A DNA stretch of 64,000 nucleotides from JAQWRV01 sp045564915 (GTDB taxonomy: Bacteria; Pseudomonadota; Alphaproteobacteria; Rhodospirillales; Rhodospirillaceae): positions 496,001-560,000 of the forward strand of contig JBJLGL010000001.1 in assembly GCA_045564915.1 (NCBI GenBank), given 5' to 3'. Of this stretch, positions 1 through 8,781 are shown piece by piece; position 1 is the stretch's first letter, and each line of letters begins with the position of its first letter. The translations under genes were made by a program, and so were the position numbers. Below the pieces are notes generated by a model. It saw only the letters and a program-made list of their open reading frames with translations. It ran no database searches and was not told the origin of the DNA.

Positions 1-195
1 CATACCCGCGACGCTAGGAAGAAGGATCTTCATGGTTGATACAAATCGGCTGTACTTAGCTACTGATGCGCGTATCTCTGCTGTTCGGGGTTGAAACGAA
101 ACCGGTGCTAGACCTACTGCAGAACCCTGGGGTCCATTAGCAATAGAGGGTTTCGCAGTCTCTTTAGAAATAGAAGTTTCTTTCGCCTGTGTCAT
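1..195 (-). CDS. lptC: LPS export protein LptC, N-terminal part only
   Basis: This is the first 65 codons of a minus-strand gene that runs off the left edge of the window. The ATG at 195-193 overlaps the kdsD stop codon as ATGA, so the two genes are translationally coupled. The visible protein has a polar N-terminus of about 45 residues, then YSRFV...MKILLPSVAG, the start of the single membrane anchor typical of LptC. LptC is the inner-membrane bitopic protein that hands lipopolysaccharide from LptBFG to LptA. Position directly after kdsD matches the usual alphaproteobacterial order. The periplasmic domain is outside the window, so the call rests on the N-terminal motif plus context. Confidence 0.75.
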   Translation of the reverse strand, partial: MTQAKETSISKETAKPSIANGPQGSAVGLAPVSFQPRTAEIRASVAKYSRFVSTMKILLPSVAGM

Positions 196-1193
196 ACAAC
201 GCCGGCTTTAAGAATATCATGCATCCGACAAATACCAACCGGCTTTCCGTGCTCAACCGCAAATAGGCTGGTTACCTTCCATTCATTCATTAGTCGGAGT
301 GCTTCAGCAGCCAAAATATGAGGGTTTGTAACCTTTGGGTGCTTCGTCATAACATCACAAGTCTTCATAGTAAAAAGGCTGTCCGACATATGCCGCCGTA
401 GATCACCATCAGTTACAATTCCAATCAAATCACCTGACACGTCCACTACCCCGACAATACCAAATGTCTTGTTGGTCATGGTGAGTATAGTTTCACTCAT
501 AGGGGTATCAGGGCATGCAATAGGGATCTCTTCTCCTACATGCATAATGTCAGAAACCTTATACAAACTTTTGCCCAGCTTGCCTCCTGGATGAAATACC
601 CTGTAATCATCTACCGTAAATCCTCGGCGTTCTAAGAGCGCGACAGCAATGGCATCACCGAGAGAGATCATCATAGTGGTTGAGGTGGTAGGTGCGAGCC
701 CATGCGGGCAGGCTTCACCGACATCCGGGAGACACAAAACGATGTCAGAAGAATCAGCCAAAGTAGAGTCAGCTTTCTTAGTAATTGCAATTAAGGGAAT
801 GCCAAACCGTTTCGTGTAAGAAACAAGGTCTGAAAGTTCAGGCGTTTCGCCACTATTTGATAATGCAATAACAACATCCGTCTCGGCAATCATTCCAAGA
901 TCACCATGACTGGCCTCGCCGGGATGAACAAAAAAGGCTGGCGTGCCAGTCGAGGCTAAAGTGGCTGCTATTTTCGATCCAATGTGTCCACTTTTACCCA
1001 TGCCAGAGACAATAACTCGCCCCTCAAGAGAGGCAATAAGGTTAATAGAGCGTGTAAAGGACTCTCCCAACTCTGCAGACAAAGTCTCTAAGCCAACCTT
1101 AGCTTGGTCGATAACCCTTCTCGCAGCACTCAAGTCAAGTAGTGCTGCATCAATCTTATTATTCGGTTCTGCGGTTTCGGATGAAGAAGACAT
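192..1193 (-). CDS. kdsD: Arabinose-5-phosphate isomerase KdsD (KpsF/GutQ family)
   Basis: Converts ribulose 5-phosphate to arabinose 5-phosphate, the first step toward Kdo for lipopolysaccharide. The 333-residue length is normal for the family. An SIS sugar-isomerase domain spans about residues 45-185, with the phosphosugar-binding motif VSGMGKSGHIGSK and the downstream HPGEASHGDLGM and SNSGETPE segments. Two CBS domains follow at about 215-270 (DIM...GIVTDGDLRR) and 280-333 (DVMTKHP...). It overlaps lptC by four bases, consistent with a Kdo/LPS-export operon. No strong Shine-Dalgarno is visible before the ATG. GutQ-type paralogues share this architecture; the lptC neighbour favours the KdsD role. 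Confidence 0.93.
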   Translation of the reverse strand: MSSSSETAEPNNKIDAALLDLSAARRVIDQAKVGLETLSAELGESFTRSINLIASLEGRVIVSGMGKSGHIGSKIAATLASTGTPAFFVHPGEASHGDLGMIAETDVVIALSNSGETPELSDLVSYTKRFGIPLIAITKKADSTLADSSDIVLCLPDVGEACPHGLAPTTSTTMMISLGDAIAVALLERRGFTVDDYRVFHPGGKLGKSLYKVSDIMHVGEEIPIACPDTPMSETILTMTNKTFGIVGVVDVSGDLIGIVTDGDLRRHMSDSLFTMKTCDVMTKHPKVTNPHILAAEALRLMNEWKVTSLFAVEHGKPVGICRMHDILKAGVV

Positions 1194-1430
1194 GAGGAAT
1201 CCGATCTTAAATGCATTGGCAAAACGGTCTCAATTTAGACCCAGTATTATCTAACTTCTGACAACCAAGCTGATGCTTGGGATGTGGGGTTTAAGTGCGT
1301 CCTTGTCAAAGGGCCCTATCTAAGTTGCGCTTGTCATGGCTACGCTCAGAGTATGGCGACTCGTTAGAATCTGGTCAACGCAAAGGCAAAAGCATAGAAG
1401 TCCAGCCATTGCTAGAAGCATATGTTGGCC

Positions 1431-2039
1431 CTAGTGAGAAAAAATATCCTCTTCTGGCCAGCCAGCCACATCAAGGGCAGCACGGTCTGGCAGAAATCGG
1501 AAACAGGCTTCGGCCAACTCACGACGGCCGTCTCTTTCGAGCAAACAGTCCATTTTCTCTTTAAGACGGTGCAGATACAGGACGTCTGCAGCGGCATATT
1601 CAACCTGTTCTTTGGTCAATTTTTCTGCGGCCCAATCTGATGTCTGCTGCTGTTTAGAAATTTCTACACCGAGATATTCTCGACATAGGTCTTTCAAGCC
1701 GTGACGATCCGTGTTCGTCCTGCACAGGCGTGAGACTGTTCGAGTGCAATAGACTGGCCCACCGCGAACTCCCAAATTCTTCTGAATCATAGCAAGATCA
1801 AATCTCGCAAAATGGTATATCTTGAGTAGCCTCTGGTCTGACAACACTGCTTTTAAATGCGGCGCATCATAAGGCGGCGATACCTGAACAATATGACTGT
1901 CGCCTTCGCCATCTGAAAGTTGGACGACACAAAGCCGGTCGCGGGTTATACACAGACCCATGGTCTCAGTATCAACAGCTACTGCATCTGAAAAAGAAAC
2001 ATCAGACGGCAAATCGCCTTTGTAGATATGGTTAGTCAC
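1431..2039 (-). CDS. Short ribonuclease D (DEDDy 3'-5' exonuclease)
   Basis: A single-domain 3'-5' exonuclease of about 202 residues. It has the DEDDy signature: D-x-E in AVDTETMG near the N-terminus, a second Asp in HFARFDLAMI, and Y-x3-D in YAAADVLYL near residue 160. Enterobacterial RNase D (about 375 residues) has extra HRDC domains; this short form lacks them, as is common in alphaproteobacteria. The likely start is the GTG at 2039. The reading frame stays open further upstream, but that stretch is the tRNA-Leu gene read as protein and is not a real N-terminus. Expected role is trimming of tRNA and other small RNA 3' ends, which suits its position just behind a tRNA gene; it may be co-transcribed from the tRNA promoter. 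Confidence 0.88.
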   Translation of the reverse strand: MTNHIYKGDLPSDVSFSDAVAVDTETMGLCITRDRLCVVQLSDGEGDSHIVQVSPPYDAPHLKAVLSDQRLLKIYHFARFDLAMIQKNLGVRGGPVYCTRTVSRLCRTNTDRHGLKDLCREYLGVEISKQQQTSDWAAEKLTKEQVEYAAADVLYLHRLKEKMDCLLERDGRRELAEACFRFLPDRAALDVAGWPEEDIFSH

Positions 2040-2066
2040 GGACGCCCCCTTACGGCCAGTAAAAGT

Positions 2067-2153
2067 TGGTGCCCAGGAGAAGACTCGAACTTCCACGACC
2101 TTTCGGCCACCGGCACCTGAAGCCGGCGCGTCTACCAATTCCGCCACCTGGGC
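2067..2153 (-). tRNA. tRNA-Leu (anticodon CAG)
   Basis: Class II tRNA of 87 nt including an encoded CCA. The acceptor stem GCCCAGG pairs with CCTGGGC. The D-arm is GCGGAATTGGTAGACGC, the anticodon stem CCGGC/GCCGG encloses loop TTCAGGT (anticodon CAG), a long variable arm follows, and the T-arm contains GTTCGAGTC. It reads CTG codons. An RNase D gene follows on the same strand. Confidence 0.96.
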
Positions 2154-2199
2154 CTTATTAACCATCCCCTGCGGGACGGCACGGTCCTAGGGCGGGAAG

Positions 2200-2228
2200 G
2201 CATAAAGCGTTCTCTTAGCTGTTGTCAA
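2200..2228 (-). promoter_or_regulatory. Sigma70-type promoter for tRNA-Leu
   Basis: Read on the minus strand, TTGACA (2228-2223) is separated by exactly 17 bases from TTATGC (2205-2200). The predicted transcription start is about 40 bases before the tRNA 5' end. The perfect -35 box and ideal spacing make it a strong candidate; RNase D may share the transcript. Confidence 0.65.
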
Positions 2229-2374
2229 CGGAGCATCCATTCAAAGCGCACTTAGAGCGCAAAAACTCGTATTATCAGGTAGTAGATTTATTGTCTTGAT
2301 CGGGTAACTGTGCGAGCTTCGGGGATAGCGCCACTCTTCCAGACCATCGTTCGCCTAATAATGAAGGGAGTTAC

Positions 2375-3397
2375 ATGAATAGCCGACTGGTGACCATTTT
2401 TGGTGGGTCTGGCTTTGTTGGCCGGTACATAGTTCGCCGCCTCACGGCGGCGGGACTGCGTGTGCGTGTTGCCGTGCGCGATACAGAGAAAGCATACTTT
2501 CTTAAGACTTGCGGAGAATTGGGGCAGGTTTCACTGATGCCAACATCGATTAGTTCTGATGCTGAAGTGGCGCGTTCAATAGAAGGGGCACACTGGGTGA
2601 TTAACACCGTTGGCATACTCGAAGAGCGGGGCGACCGGACTTTCTCAAATGTTCACATAGATGGTGCAGAACGCATTGCACAAGCCGCATCCAAGGCTAA
2701 TGTCGACCGCCTTGTGCACATCTCTGCCTTGGGAGCTGACCAGGCCTCTAAATCTTCCTACGCCCGAAGCAAGGCTGCTGGCGAAAAAGCGGTTCTGAGG
2801 GCCTTTCCTGATGCCACTATTATACGGCCAAGTGTTATTTTCGGCCCTGAGGATGGTTTCTTTAATCTATTTGCTGCAATGGGCAGAAACTTTTCGGTCC
2901 TGCCATACTTTACATATGTTGTGCCACATGCAGAGGGTGGAGGTGGAACCAAATTTCAGCCCGTATATGTAGGCGACGTAGCCCAAACGGTCAGCACCGT
3001 CCTCAATAAGTCTATGCATTGCGGAAAGATATATGAAGTCGGTGGACCAGAGGTGTTAGATATGCGGTCTGTTCTTGAAACTGTAAATCGATATACAGAT
3101 CGCAAGGCTTGGATTGTTGGTATGCCTTTCTGGTTGGGGCGCATTGTGGCTAGGTTTTCATACCTATGGCGCAAATTCGCTTATATTTTTGCGACCTTGC
3201 GTACGTATTTACCGAGCCCCTTGATAACACCAGACCAAATAAAGCTCCTTGAGAAGGATAACGTAGTTGAAGGTGAACTCCCGGGGCTTTTAGAGCTTGA
3301 TATTAAAGGGACGACAATTGCTTCTATTTTGCCAACTTATTTGCGGCGCTTCCGGCCATATCAGCAAAAAAAGAGATTGAGGCTGAAAGAACGCTGA
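2375..3397 (+). CDS. NDUFA9-like NAD(P)-binding atypical SDR (complex I-associated family)
   Basis: A 340-residue Rossmann-fold protein. The N-terminal glycine motif TIFGGSGFVGRYIVRRL binds NAD(P). Further family motifs are VINTVGIL, HISALGAD and the modified active-site segment SSYARSKAAGEKAV, followed by IIRPSVIFGPEDGFFN. This pattern matches the bacterial relatives of NDUFA9, the 39-kDa accessory subunit of respiratory complex I, common in alphaproteobacteria. The exact bacterial function is not settled; a ubiquinone-linked or reductase role is inferred. A GAAGGGA Shine-Dalgarno lies 8 bases before the ATG. It stands alone on the plus strand, convergent with the uppP gene. Confidence 0.85.
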   Translation: MNSRLVTIFGGSGFVGRYIVRRLTAAGLRVRVAVRDTEKAYFLKTCGELGQVSLMPTSISSDAEVARSIEGAHWVINTVGILEERGDRTFSNVHIDGAERIAQAASKANVDRLVHISALGADQASKSSYARSKAAGEKAVLRAFPDATIIRPSVIFGPEDGFFNLFAAMGRNFSVLPYFTYVVPHAEGGGGTKFQPVYVGDVAQTVSTVLNKSMHCGKIYEVGGPEVLDMRSVLETVNRYTDRKAWIVGMPFWLGRIVARFSYLWRKFAYIFATLRTYLPSPLITPDQIKLLEKDNVVEGELPGLLELDIKGTTIASILPTYLRRFRPYQQKKRLRLKER

Positions 3398-3457
3398 CCA
3401 ACGAACTGTACTTCTCGAAAACTTGCTGCCCTTTGTCCTATAAGACTCGCCGCAGGA

Positions 3458-4276
3458 TCAGAACCAGCCGTATGCAAATCCTAATAGGCCGATACCAAGT
3501 AACACGCGGTAAACTACGAAAGGTGTGAACGAAGACCGCTGAAGCCACGCCATTAGCGCGGAAATAGAAATAATTGCGGTAACAAATGCCAGTCCTGCAG
3601 CCAAAGCAATACTGCTGGTGACCGCCACATCATCAAGCTGATACAAACTTAGCCCGAGCAGCAGACCAGATGCTGCGATAGTAGGGACGGACAAAAGCAT
3701 TGAGAAGCGCGCGGCCTCAGTGCGTTCATAGCCAAGTAGGCGCGCTGCTGTCATTGTAACTCCAGACCGGCTACTGCCTGGAATCAGTGCCAAGATCTGA
3801 GCCACACCAATAATCAGCACATCTGCATATGAAGCATGTTCGATCCGTTTGACCGTCATACTGAGGTTGTCAGAAACGTATAGTAAAATACCAAAACCAA
3901 GGGTTGACCATCCGATAACAAGGATGGAGCGTAGTCCATCAACAAAATAAATATTCATTAGATAGCCCGCCGCCAGAACTGGCAGAGTTGCAATGGCAAC
4001 CTGTCCAGCTAATCTTGCGCCGGGGTCACGCCGTCCTTTGAGTAAACGAAGAATACCTGTAAACATATCTGCAAGGTCACGCCAAAAGTAAATCATCACA
4101 GCACCAAGCGTGCCAACGTGTAACGCAATATCAAACATTAGGCCCTGATCTGGCCAATCGGCAAGAATAGGCACAAGAATGAGATGACCCGAGGAACTTA
4201 TTGGGAGAAATTCTGTAATGCCCTGCACAACAGCAAGCACAATAATTTGAATCGTCGCCATAAGGCATTCCAACAT
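3458..4276 (-). CDS. uppP: Undecaprenyl-diphosphate phosphatase UppP (BacA)
   Basis: Integral membrane enzyme that removes phosphate from undecaprenyl diphosphate so the lipid carrier can be reused in peptidoglycan and glycan synthesis; the family is linked to bacitracin resistance. Both family signatures are present: QGITEFLPISSSGHLIL near the N-terminus and PGSSRSGVTMTAARLLG near residue 170. About eight hydrophobic segments and 267-272 residues are normal. Two in-frame ATGs are possible, at 4276 and 4261; the second, giving MATIQIIVL, aligns better with the usual short N-terminus and has GGA upstream, so it may be the true start. Confidence 0.95.
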   Translation of the reverse strand: MLECLMATIQIIVLAVVQGITEFLPISSSGHLILVPILADWPDQGLMFDIALHVGTLGAVMIYFWRDLADMFTGILRLLKGRRDPGARLAGQVAIATLPVLAAGYLMNIYFVDGLRSILVIGWSTLGFGILLYVSDNLSMTVKRIEHASYADVLIIGVAQILALIPGSSRSGVTMTAARLLGYERTEAARFSMLLSVPTIAASGLLLGLSLYQLDDVAVTSSIALAAGLAFVTAIISISALMAWLQRSSFTPFVVYRVLLGIGLLGFAYGWF

Positions 4277-4361
4277 ATTGATTTCTTAAATTATATCATG
4301 GCTGGAACTTGAAACACAGCAGACGTTTAGCCATCATATTGATGGCTCAGATTTCGCCCAT

Positions 4362-5771
4362 TCACCCGAAGCGGCAGCGCATCACCTCAAAAAGGGCCCT
4401 CTGGGTGTATGCCTCTCCACCGGCAGGCCGGCCAGGCTTGTTTTCGGGGTTCCAGGCAAAAAGATCCAAGTGTACCCAGAGGCTGCTACTATCCACAAAA
4501 TCACCGAGGAAAAGTGCAGCGGTTATAGCTCCGGCAAAGCCAGACTCTCCAGAGTTGCTTATGTCCGCTACCTTACTATCTATAAGTCGGCGGTATCCTT
4601 GCCATAAAGGTAAACGCCATAGTGGATCATTTTTATCCTTACCGGCCTGCTCCAAATCGCGTGCCAGAACATCGTTGGGTGTAAATAGTGCTGGCAGTTC
4701 AGGCCCTAGAGCAACGCGAGCGGCACCGGTCAAGGTTGCACAGTCAATCAACAACTCCGGTTTGTCCTCACATGCCAATGTTAAAGCATCGGCCAGGATA
4801 ATACGTCCCTCCGCATCGGTGTTCCCTACTTCTATTTTCAACCCTTTGCGGGTAGTCACCACATCTCCTGGCCGGAAGGCATTGCCAGCAATTGCATTCT
4901 CTACAGCTGGAATTAGAACCCGCAAACGCACAGGAAGTTTGTCCCGCATGATCCAGTCAGCGAGGCCAAGAACTGTAGCAGCACCCCCCATATCTTTTTT
5001 CATCAGGCGCATACCACTTGACGGTTTAATGTCCAGGCCGCCGGTATCAAAACAGACGCCCTTGCCTACTAAAGTCACCTTGGGTTTTCCCTCATCACCC
5101 CATTTAAGGTCGATCAAGCATGGCGGATTGGAGGAAGCACGTCCGACAGCGTGGATGGCTGGCAGTTTCTCCGTAAGCAAGTCTTCGCCAACAATTGCTC
5201 TGTATTCAGCACCGTAGGTTTGTGCCAATGCCCGAGCCACACTAGCGAGCTTCGCAGGGCCCATATCTTCAGCCGGTGTATTTACAAGATTCCGAGTTAA
5301 GATAGCTGCATTCGCAGCTCCCTCAACATAGGCACGGTCTGTATAAACTGGCCAAACTAATCTAGCCGGTACACTTGAGGATTCTGATTTATAGCCATCA
5401 AAGCGATAAGCACCCAAGATCCAAGCTAGCGTAATCCACGTGGCTACTTCACCAAAATCTTTCTCCAACACCCCTACAATGCTCTCCAAGCAATAACTCC
5501 CCTTCGGAAGGGCATGGGCAAGCCGGCCCGCCGCCCAGGGATCCTGCCCACCTCCTAAACCAATAATACCACCTGCCAGGGCACCACCTTCAGCTGGGTA
5601 AAGGCATATGTCGCCTGCCCCTGCTTGAAATCCGTTGGCCTCAATCCAGACTCTAGTGTTTTCGGGTTGTTTCGATAACCAATGCTTTAGAGCCACATCA
5701 GTCACGAACGTCAATGGAACAGACTCTCGCTCTGATTCAATCATGGGCAACTGCTCTGCGATAATTCCCAT
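4362..5771 (-). CDS. M17 leucyl aminopeptidase family protein
   Basis: Cytosolic two-metal aminopeptidase of 469 residues. The metal-binding and catalytic segments are visible: VGKGVCFDTGGLDIKP, the Lys/Asp of MKKDMGGAA, and NTDAEGRIILADAL, which carries the second metal ligands and the catalytic Arg. The C-terminus has the family's WRLPLW...DSKVADISNSGESG...AALFLGDFV run. The N-terminal domain is shorter and divergent from PepA, as in the alphaproteobacterial PepB/M17 branch. Its ATG directly abuts the stop codon of the upstream TAXI gene with no spacer, so translation is probably coupled. The opposite strand carries a long open frame that looks like a coding shadow. Confidence 0.93.
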   Translation of the reverse strand: MGIIAEQLPMIESERESVPLTFVTDVALKHWLSKQPENTRVWIEANGFQAGAGDICLYPAEGGALAGGIIGLGGGQDPWAAGRLAHALPKGSYCLESIVGVLEKDFGEVATWITLAWILGAYRFDGYKSESSSVPARLVWPVYTDRAYVEGAANAAILTRNLVNTPAEDMGPAKLASVARALAQTYGAEYRAIVGEDLLTEKLPAIHAVGRASSNPPCLIDLKWGDEGKPKVTLVGKGVCFDTGGLDIKPSSGMRLMKKDMGGAATVLGLADWIMRDKLPVRLRVLIPAVENAIAGNAFRPGDVVTTRKGLKIEVGNTDAEGRIILADALTLACEDKPELLIDCATLTGAARVALGPELPALFTPNDVLARDLEQAGKDKNDPLWRLPLWQGYRRLIDSKVADISNSGESGFAGAITAALFLGDFVDSSSLWVHLDLFAWNPENKPGRPAGGEAYTQRALFEVMRCRFG

Positions 5772-6923
5772 CTAGCGAACAGCCCTACTATCTTGCTCAG
5801 TTGCCTCGGTTAGAGATGCAGCTGAGCCTATGAGAATGCCCTGTTCAGCATAATACTGGATAGCACCCGGATGTAGTTTAATGCCTAGGCCAGTCACCGC
5901 ACGCGATAAACTCATCAGGCGGGCACGAGGGTGACCATTGGCTAACAATGGCGCCGTATTTGGATGCCAGATGGCCCGGACAATGCCATATGCCAGGTCA
6001 TTTTCCATATCGTCTCTACCCAACAAAATCGCCCCCACGTCAAGCGTTTCTATGAGCGGATTACTACCATACAAACCCTCAGAAATTCTGCCCTTCGAAA
6101 AAAACGGAAATATCTTAGTCAGCTTATCAGCGATCGGACCGTCGATGGGGACGAATACCAAGTCGATTTGTTCGGCCAAGTCCTGAACCGCCAAGGCTGG
6201 TGCGCCACTAACCAGAAAGAAAGCATCAATGTTGCCCGCAACCAAAGCGTCCGCTGACGCCTCTAATTCCATTTCTAGCAGAGTCATGGTGTTAAACTTC
6301 AAACCGAAAGCACTAAGGATTAGGCGGGCATCTACCTGTGACCCCGACTCTGGCCCTCCGACCGAAATACGCTTACCCCTCAAATCTTTCAGAGTCTCAA
6401 TGCCAGCACCAGACCGTGCGATGACATGTACATTTTCGGGAAAGAGATTTGCTAATGCACGCAATCTTTTTTGAGGTGCCTTTCCCTCAAATGATCCGGT
6501 ACCATAAAATGCCCAGTAAGCCACATCGGACTGGGACAGACCCATTTCCATAGTACCTGTTATGACAGAGCGGATATTCTCGATGGACCCTCCAGTCGAT
6601 TGCGCAACCGCAATAAGACCTGGTACACCACAGCTTCCGCCGCGATCACAGGGCCTAGAACCTGGGGGATTTGAAATGGCGTTTCCCAGCAGGCCGCCTA
6701 TAGGGAAGTAGGTGCCTGCGGTTGAACCCGTGCCAATACGGATAACCGTGAGGCTCTGCGCTATGGCCAAGCCGCCGCAGCTGGCAACAAGGATTGCTGC
6801 AACGACTAATACAACGCACCAACTGACAAGAAAAGCTAGACCCCTAGAGCAGTCAATAACAGCTAAATAGGAACGCACAGATTTCATCTCAATTCGGAAA
6901 GACATCGGTCTGACATAACACAT
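5772..6923 (-). CDS. TAXI-family TRAP solute-binding protein
   Basis: Exported receptor of the TRAP-associated extracytoplasmic immunogenic (TAXI) family, 383 residues. A long N-terminal region has one strong hydrophobic segment at about residues 29-55 (signal or membrane anchor). The mature domain starts with VIRIGTGSTAGTYFPIGG, the TAXI hallmark, then QSTGGSIENI, MGLSQSDVAY and GKRISVGGPESGSQ. TAXI receptors normally work with a fused DctQM-type membrane protein; none is encoded nearby, so the partner must be elsewhere or the protein has another role. The substrate cannot be read from the sequence. Possible starts at 6923, 6905 and 6887 lack convincing ribosome binding sites. Confidence 0.85.
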   Translation of the reverse strand: MCYVRPMSFRIEMKSVRSYLAVIDCSRGLAFLVSWCVVLVVAAILVASCGGLAIAQSLTVIRIGTGSTAGTYFPIGGLLGNAISNPPGSRPCDRGGSCGVPGLIAVAQSTGGSIENIRSVITGTMEMGLSQSDVAYWAFYGTGSFEGKAPQKRLRALANLFPENVHVIARSGAGIETLKDLRGKRISVGGPESGSQVDARLILSAFGLKFNTMTLLEMELEASADALVAGNIDAFFLVSGAPALAVQDLAEQIDLVFVPIDGPIADKLTKIFPFFSKGRISEGLYGSNPLIETLDVGAILLGRDDMENDLAYGIVRAIWHPNTAPLLANGHPRARLMSLSRAVTGLGIKLHPGAIQYYAEQGILIGSAASLTEATEQDSRAVR

Positions 6924-7035
6924 GTTTCGGAATAATGTGCTCTATTATTGACATGCCCATATTTTTTGTCTGTCAAAAAATTTAATCGGGCCTGCCTTGG
7001 ATATTACATTAAAACCGACATTCAGCTATGTTCAC

Positions 7036-7845
7036 CTATGAAGTCAGGTCCTTTGTAAAGGCACGTACGTAACTGTCAGCCGGATTTGTCAAAATTTCCT
7101 CACCAGTGCCCATCTGTACAATTTGCCCATCACGGAGAATGGCTATTCGGCTGCCAAGTTTCACAGCTTCGGCAAGATCATGAGTCACGAATACAATGGT
7201 CCGGCATAATTCTTGCTCTAGGTCAGCTAGCAGGCTTTGCATTTCTCTGCGAATTAATGGGTCCAATGCAGAAAAAGGTTCGTCCATTAGCAGAATGTCA
7301 GCCCCTGTTGCTAATGCACGGGCTAGCCCGACTCTTTGCTGCATTCCACCAGATAGTTCGTGGGGAAATGCATGCGCAAAACCTTCAAGTCCGACACGAC
7401 TGATCCATGCATCGATCTCTTCGATTTGCTCTCCTTGTATCTGCCCCTGAATTTCTAGCCCGAACTTAATATTGTCGTGTACATTGCGGTGCGGAAGTAG
7501 CCCAAACCCCTGGAATACCATTGATAGGCGCTGTTGCCGAAGGACGCGAAGGTCCGTGGCTGAGAGGGGTCCAATATCAACACCGTCGATGAACACAGAT
7601 CCGCTAGTAGGTTCAACCAGGCGGTTTATCACTCGTAATAGAGTCGATTTCCCGGAACCTGATAGACCCATAATCACAAAAACCTCACCCGGCTCAATGG
7701 CTAAAGAAATTTGTGCCAGTGCCGGGACAGCTTCACATTTGATGCGGATTTCAGGAATTGAAACTCCTTCACGGATCAATGCCAAGGCCTCCTTTTCTTG
7801 AGGCCCAAAGATCTTAGTGATGCAGTCAAGATTAATAAGGCTCAT
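7036..7845 (-). CDS. proV: Glycine betaine/proline-type ABC transporter ATPase (ProV-like)
   Basis: ATPase subunit of an osmoprotectant-type importer, 269 residues. It has Walker A GLSGSGKSTLL, the Q-loop VFQGFGLLPHRNV, signature LSGGMQQRVGLARAL, Walker B ILLMDEPFSALDP and the switch histidine in VFVTHDLAEA. An N-terminal extension of about 50 residues before the nucleotide-binding core is typical of ProV. It ends shortly after the ABC domain: the C-terminal CBS pair of enterobacterial ProV (about 400 residues), implicated in ionic-strength sensing, is absent. It overlaps proW by four bases. Confidence 0.9.
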   Translation of the reverse strand: MSLINLDCITKIFGPQEKEALALIREGVSIPEIRIKCEAVPALAQISLAIEPGEVFVIMGLSGSGKSTLLRVINRLVEPTSGSVFIDGVDIGPLSATDLRVLRQQRLSMVFQGFGLLPHRNVHDNIKFGLEIQGQIQGEQIEEIDAWISRVGLEGFAHAFPHELSGGMQQRVGLARALATGADILLMDEPFSALDPLIRREMQSLLADLEQELCRTIVFVTHDLAEAVKLGSRIAILRDGQIVQMGTGEEILTNPADSYVRAFTKDLTS

Positions 7846-8711
7846 ACAAGCTGCCTTCGCTGCCCATAGGACTCTTGAACACGACTAGCATAGGCTTGAG
7901 TAGTTCGGTCAAGCACAATAGCCATTGCCACGATCGCCAACCCCGCCGCAGCACCTCGGCCGACATCAAGAGTATTGATCCCGAGCAATACTTCCTGTCC
8001 AAGGCCACGGTTGCCGATCATCGAAGCAATAACTACCATTGATAGAGCCATCATCGTCGCCTGATTAATACCAGCCATTATTGAGGGTAGAGCAAGCGGC
8101 AATTCTACTTTCCACAGCCGTTGGCTCGGCGTAGCACCAAAAGCATCAGCCGCCTCTAACACTTGCTGGTCAACTTGCCGCAATCCCAGGTCCACAAGCC
8201 TAATCACTGGCGGAATGGCGTAGATAACCGTTGCAATGATGGCTGGTACCTTACCAAGACCAAATAACATCAATGCTGGTATCAAGTAGACAAAGCTCGG
8301 CAGCGTTTGCATAGCATCAAGAATTGGTAAACCAATAAGGCGGGCAAGGCGCGAACGAGATAGTATTAGGCCAACGGGGAACCCCATAATAACCGCCAAT
8401 GTTGTTGCCACCAACATAAGAGCGAGAGTTTGCATTGCTTCATCCCAAAGACCAAGCACACCCATAAGAGAAGATAGAGCCATTAGGCCCAGGCTAAGAA
8501 TCCAACGCCTACTTGCGACAAAAACGCAGAGTCCAATTAACAAAAGAATAAGCCACCATGGAGCAGAGCGGAGAAAGCTCTCAAACAAAACAAGAATACC
8601 GAGCAAGCTATCTGAAAAAATCTGAAACGAGTCACCATGTGTAATGACTAGCCAGTCGACAAATCCATTAACCGGCGCTGAAATTGAGACAGTCAAGGAA
8701 TTAGGGAACAT
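7842..8711 (-). CDS. proW: Glycine betaine/proline-type ABC transporter permease (ProW-like)
   Basis: Permease subunit of 289 residues. Hydrophobic segments begin near residue 45, and the permease core holds LPSFVYLIPALMLFGLG and the EAA-type coupling loop (EAADAFGATPSQRLWKVELPLALPSI), with IASMIGNRGLGQEVL downstream, all characteristic of the ProW/OpuAB family. It lies 70 bases after proX and overlaps proV by four bases, so the three genes form an X-W-V operon; the receptor is encoded first, the reverse of the enterobacterial VWX order. Confidence 0.92.
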   Translation of the reverse strand: MFPNSLTVSISAPVNGFVDWLVITHGDSFQIFSDSLLGILVLFESFLRSAPWWLILLLIGLCVFVASRRWILSLGLMALSSLMGVLGLWDEAMQTLALMLVATTLAVIMGFPVGLILSRSRLARLIGLPILDAMQTLPSFVYLIPALMLFGLGKVPAIIATVIYAIPPVIRLVDLGLRQVDQQVLEAADAFGATPSQRLWKVELPLALPSIMAGINQATMMALSMVVIASMIGNRGLGQEVLLGINTLDVGRGAAAGLAIVAMAIVLDRTTQAYASRVQESYGQRRQLV

Positions 8712-8781
8712 GGAGGTCTCCTGCTACAAATAAGGATCAGCGAGCAATGTGCCGTAAATCAACATACATTGCGAAGTGCGC

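Noticed and set aside
1265..1280. CCAAGC/GCTTGG hairpin between kdsD and the RNase D gene as a terminator
   Set aside because: Only a 6-bp stem with no U-run on either strand.
2040..2165. Upstream extension of the RNase D reading frame
   Set aside because: The extra N-terminal residues are the tRNA-Leu gene read in frame; a GTG at 2039 gives the normal domain start.
4309..5217. 302-codon open frame opposite the aminopeptidase gene
   Set aside because: Low-complexity Ser/Arg/Pro-rich translation, no motif, and fully antisense to a well-supported gene; it is a coding shadow.
6948..6976. Inverted TTGACA...TGTCAA upstream of the TAXI gene as promoter or operator
   Set aside because: The -35-like half has no acceptable -10 at 16-18 bases (the sequence there is TGTCAA), and a 6-bp inverted repeat alone is not enough to call an operator.
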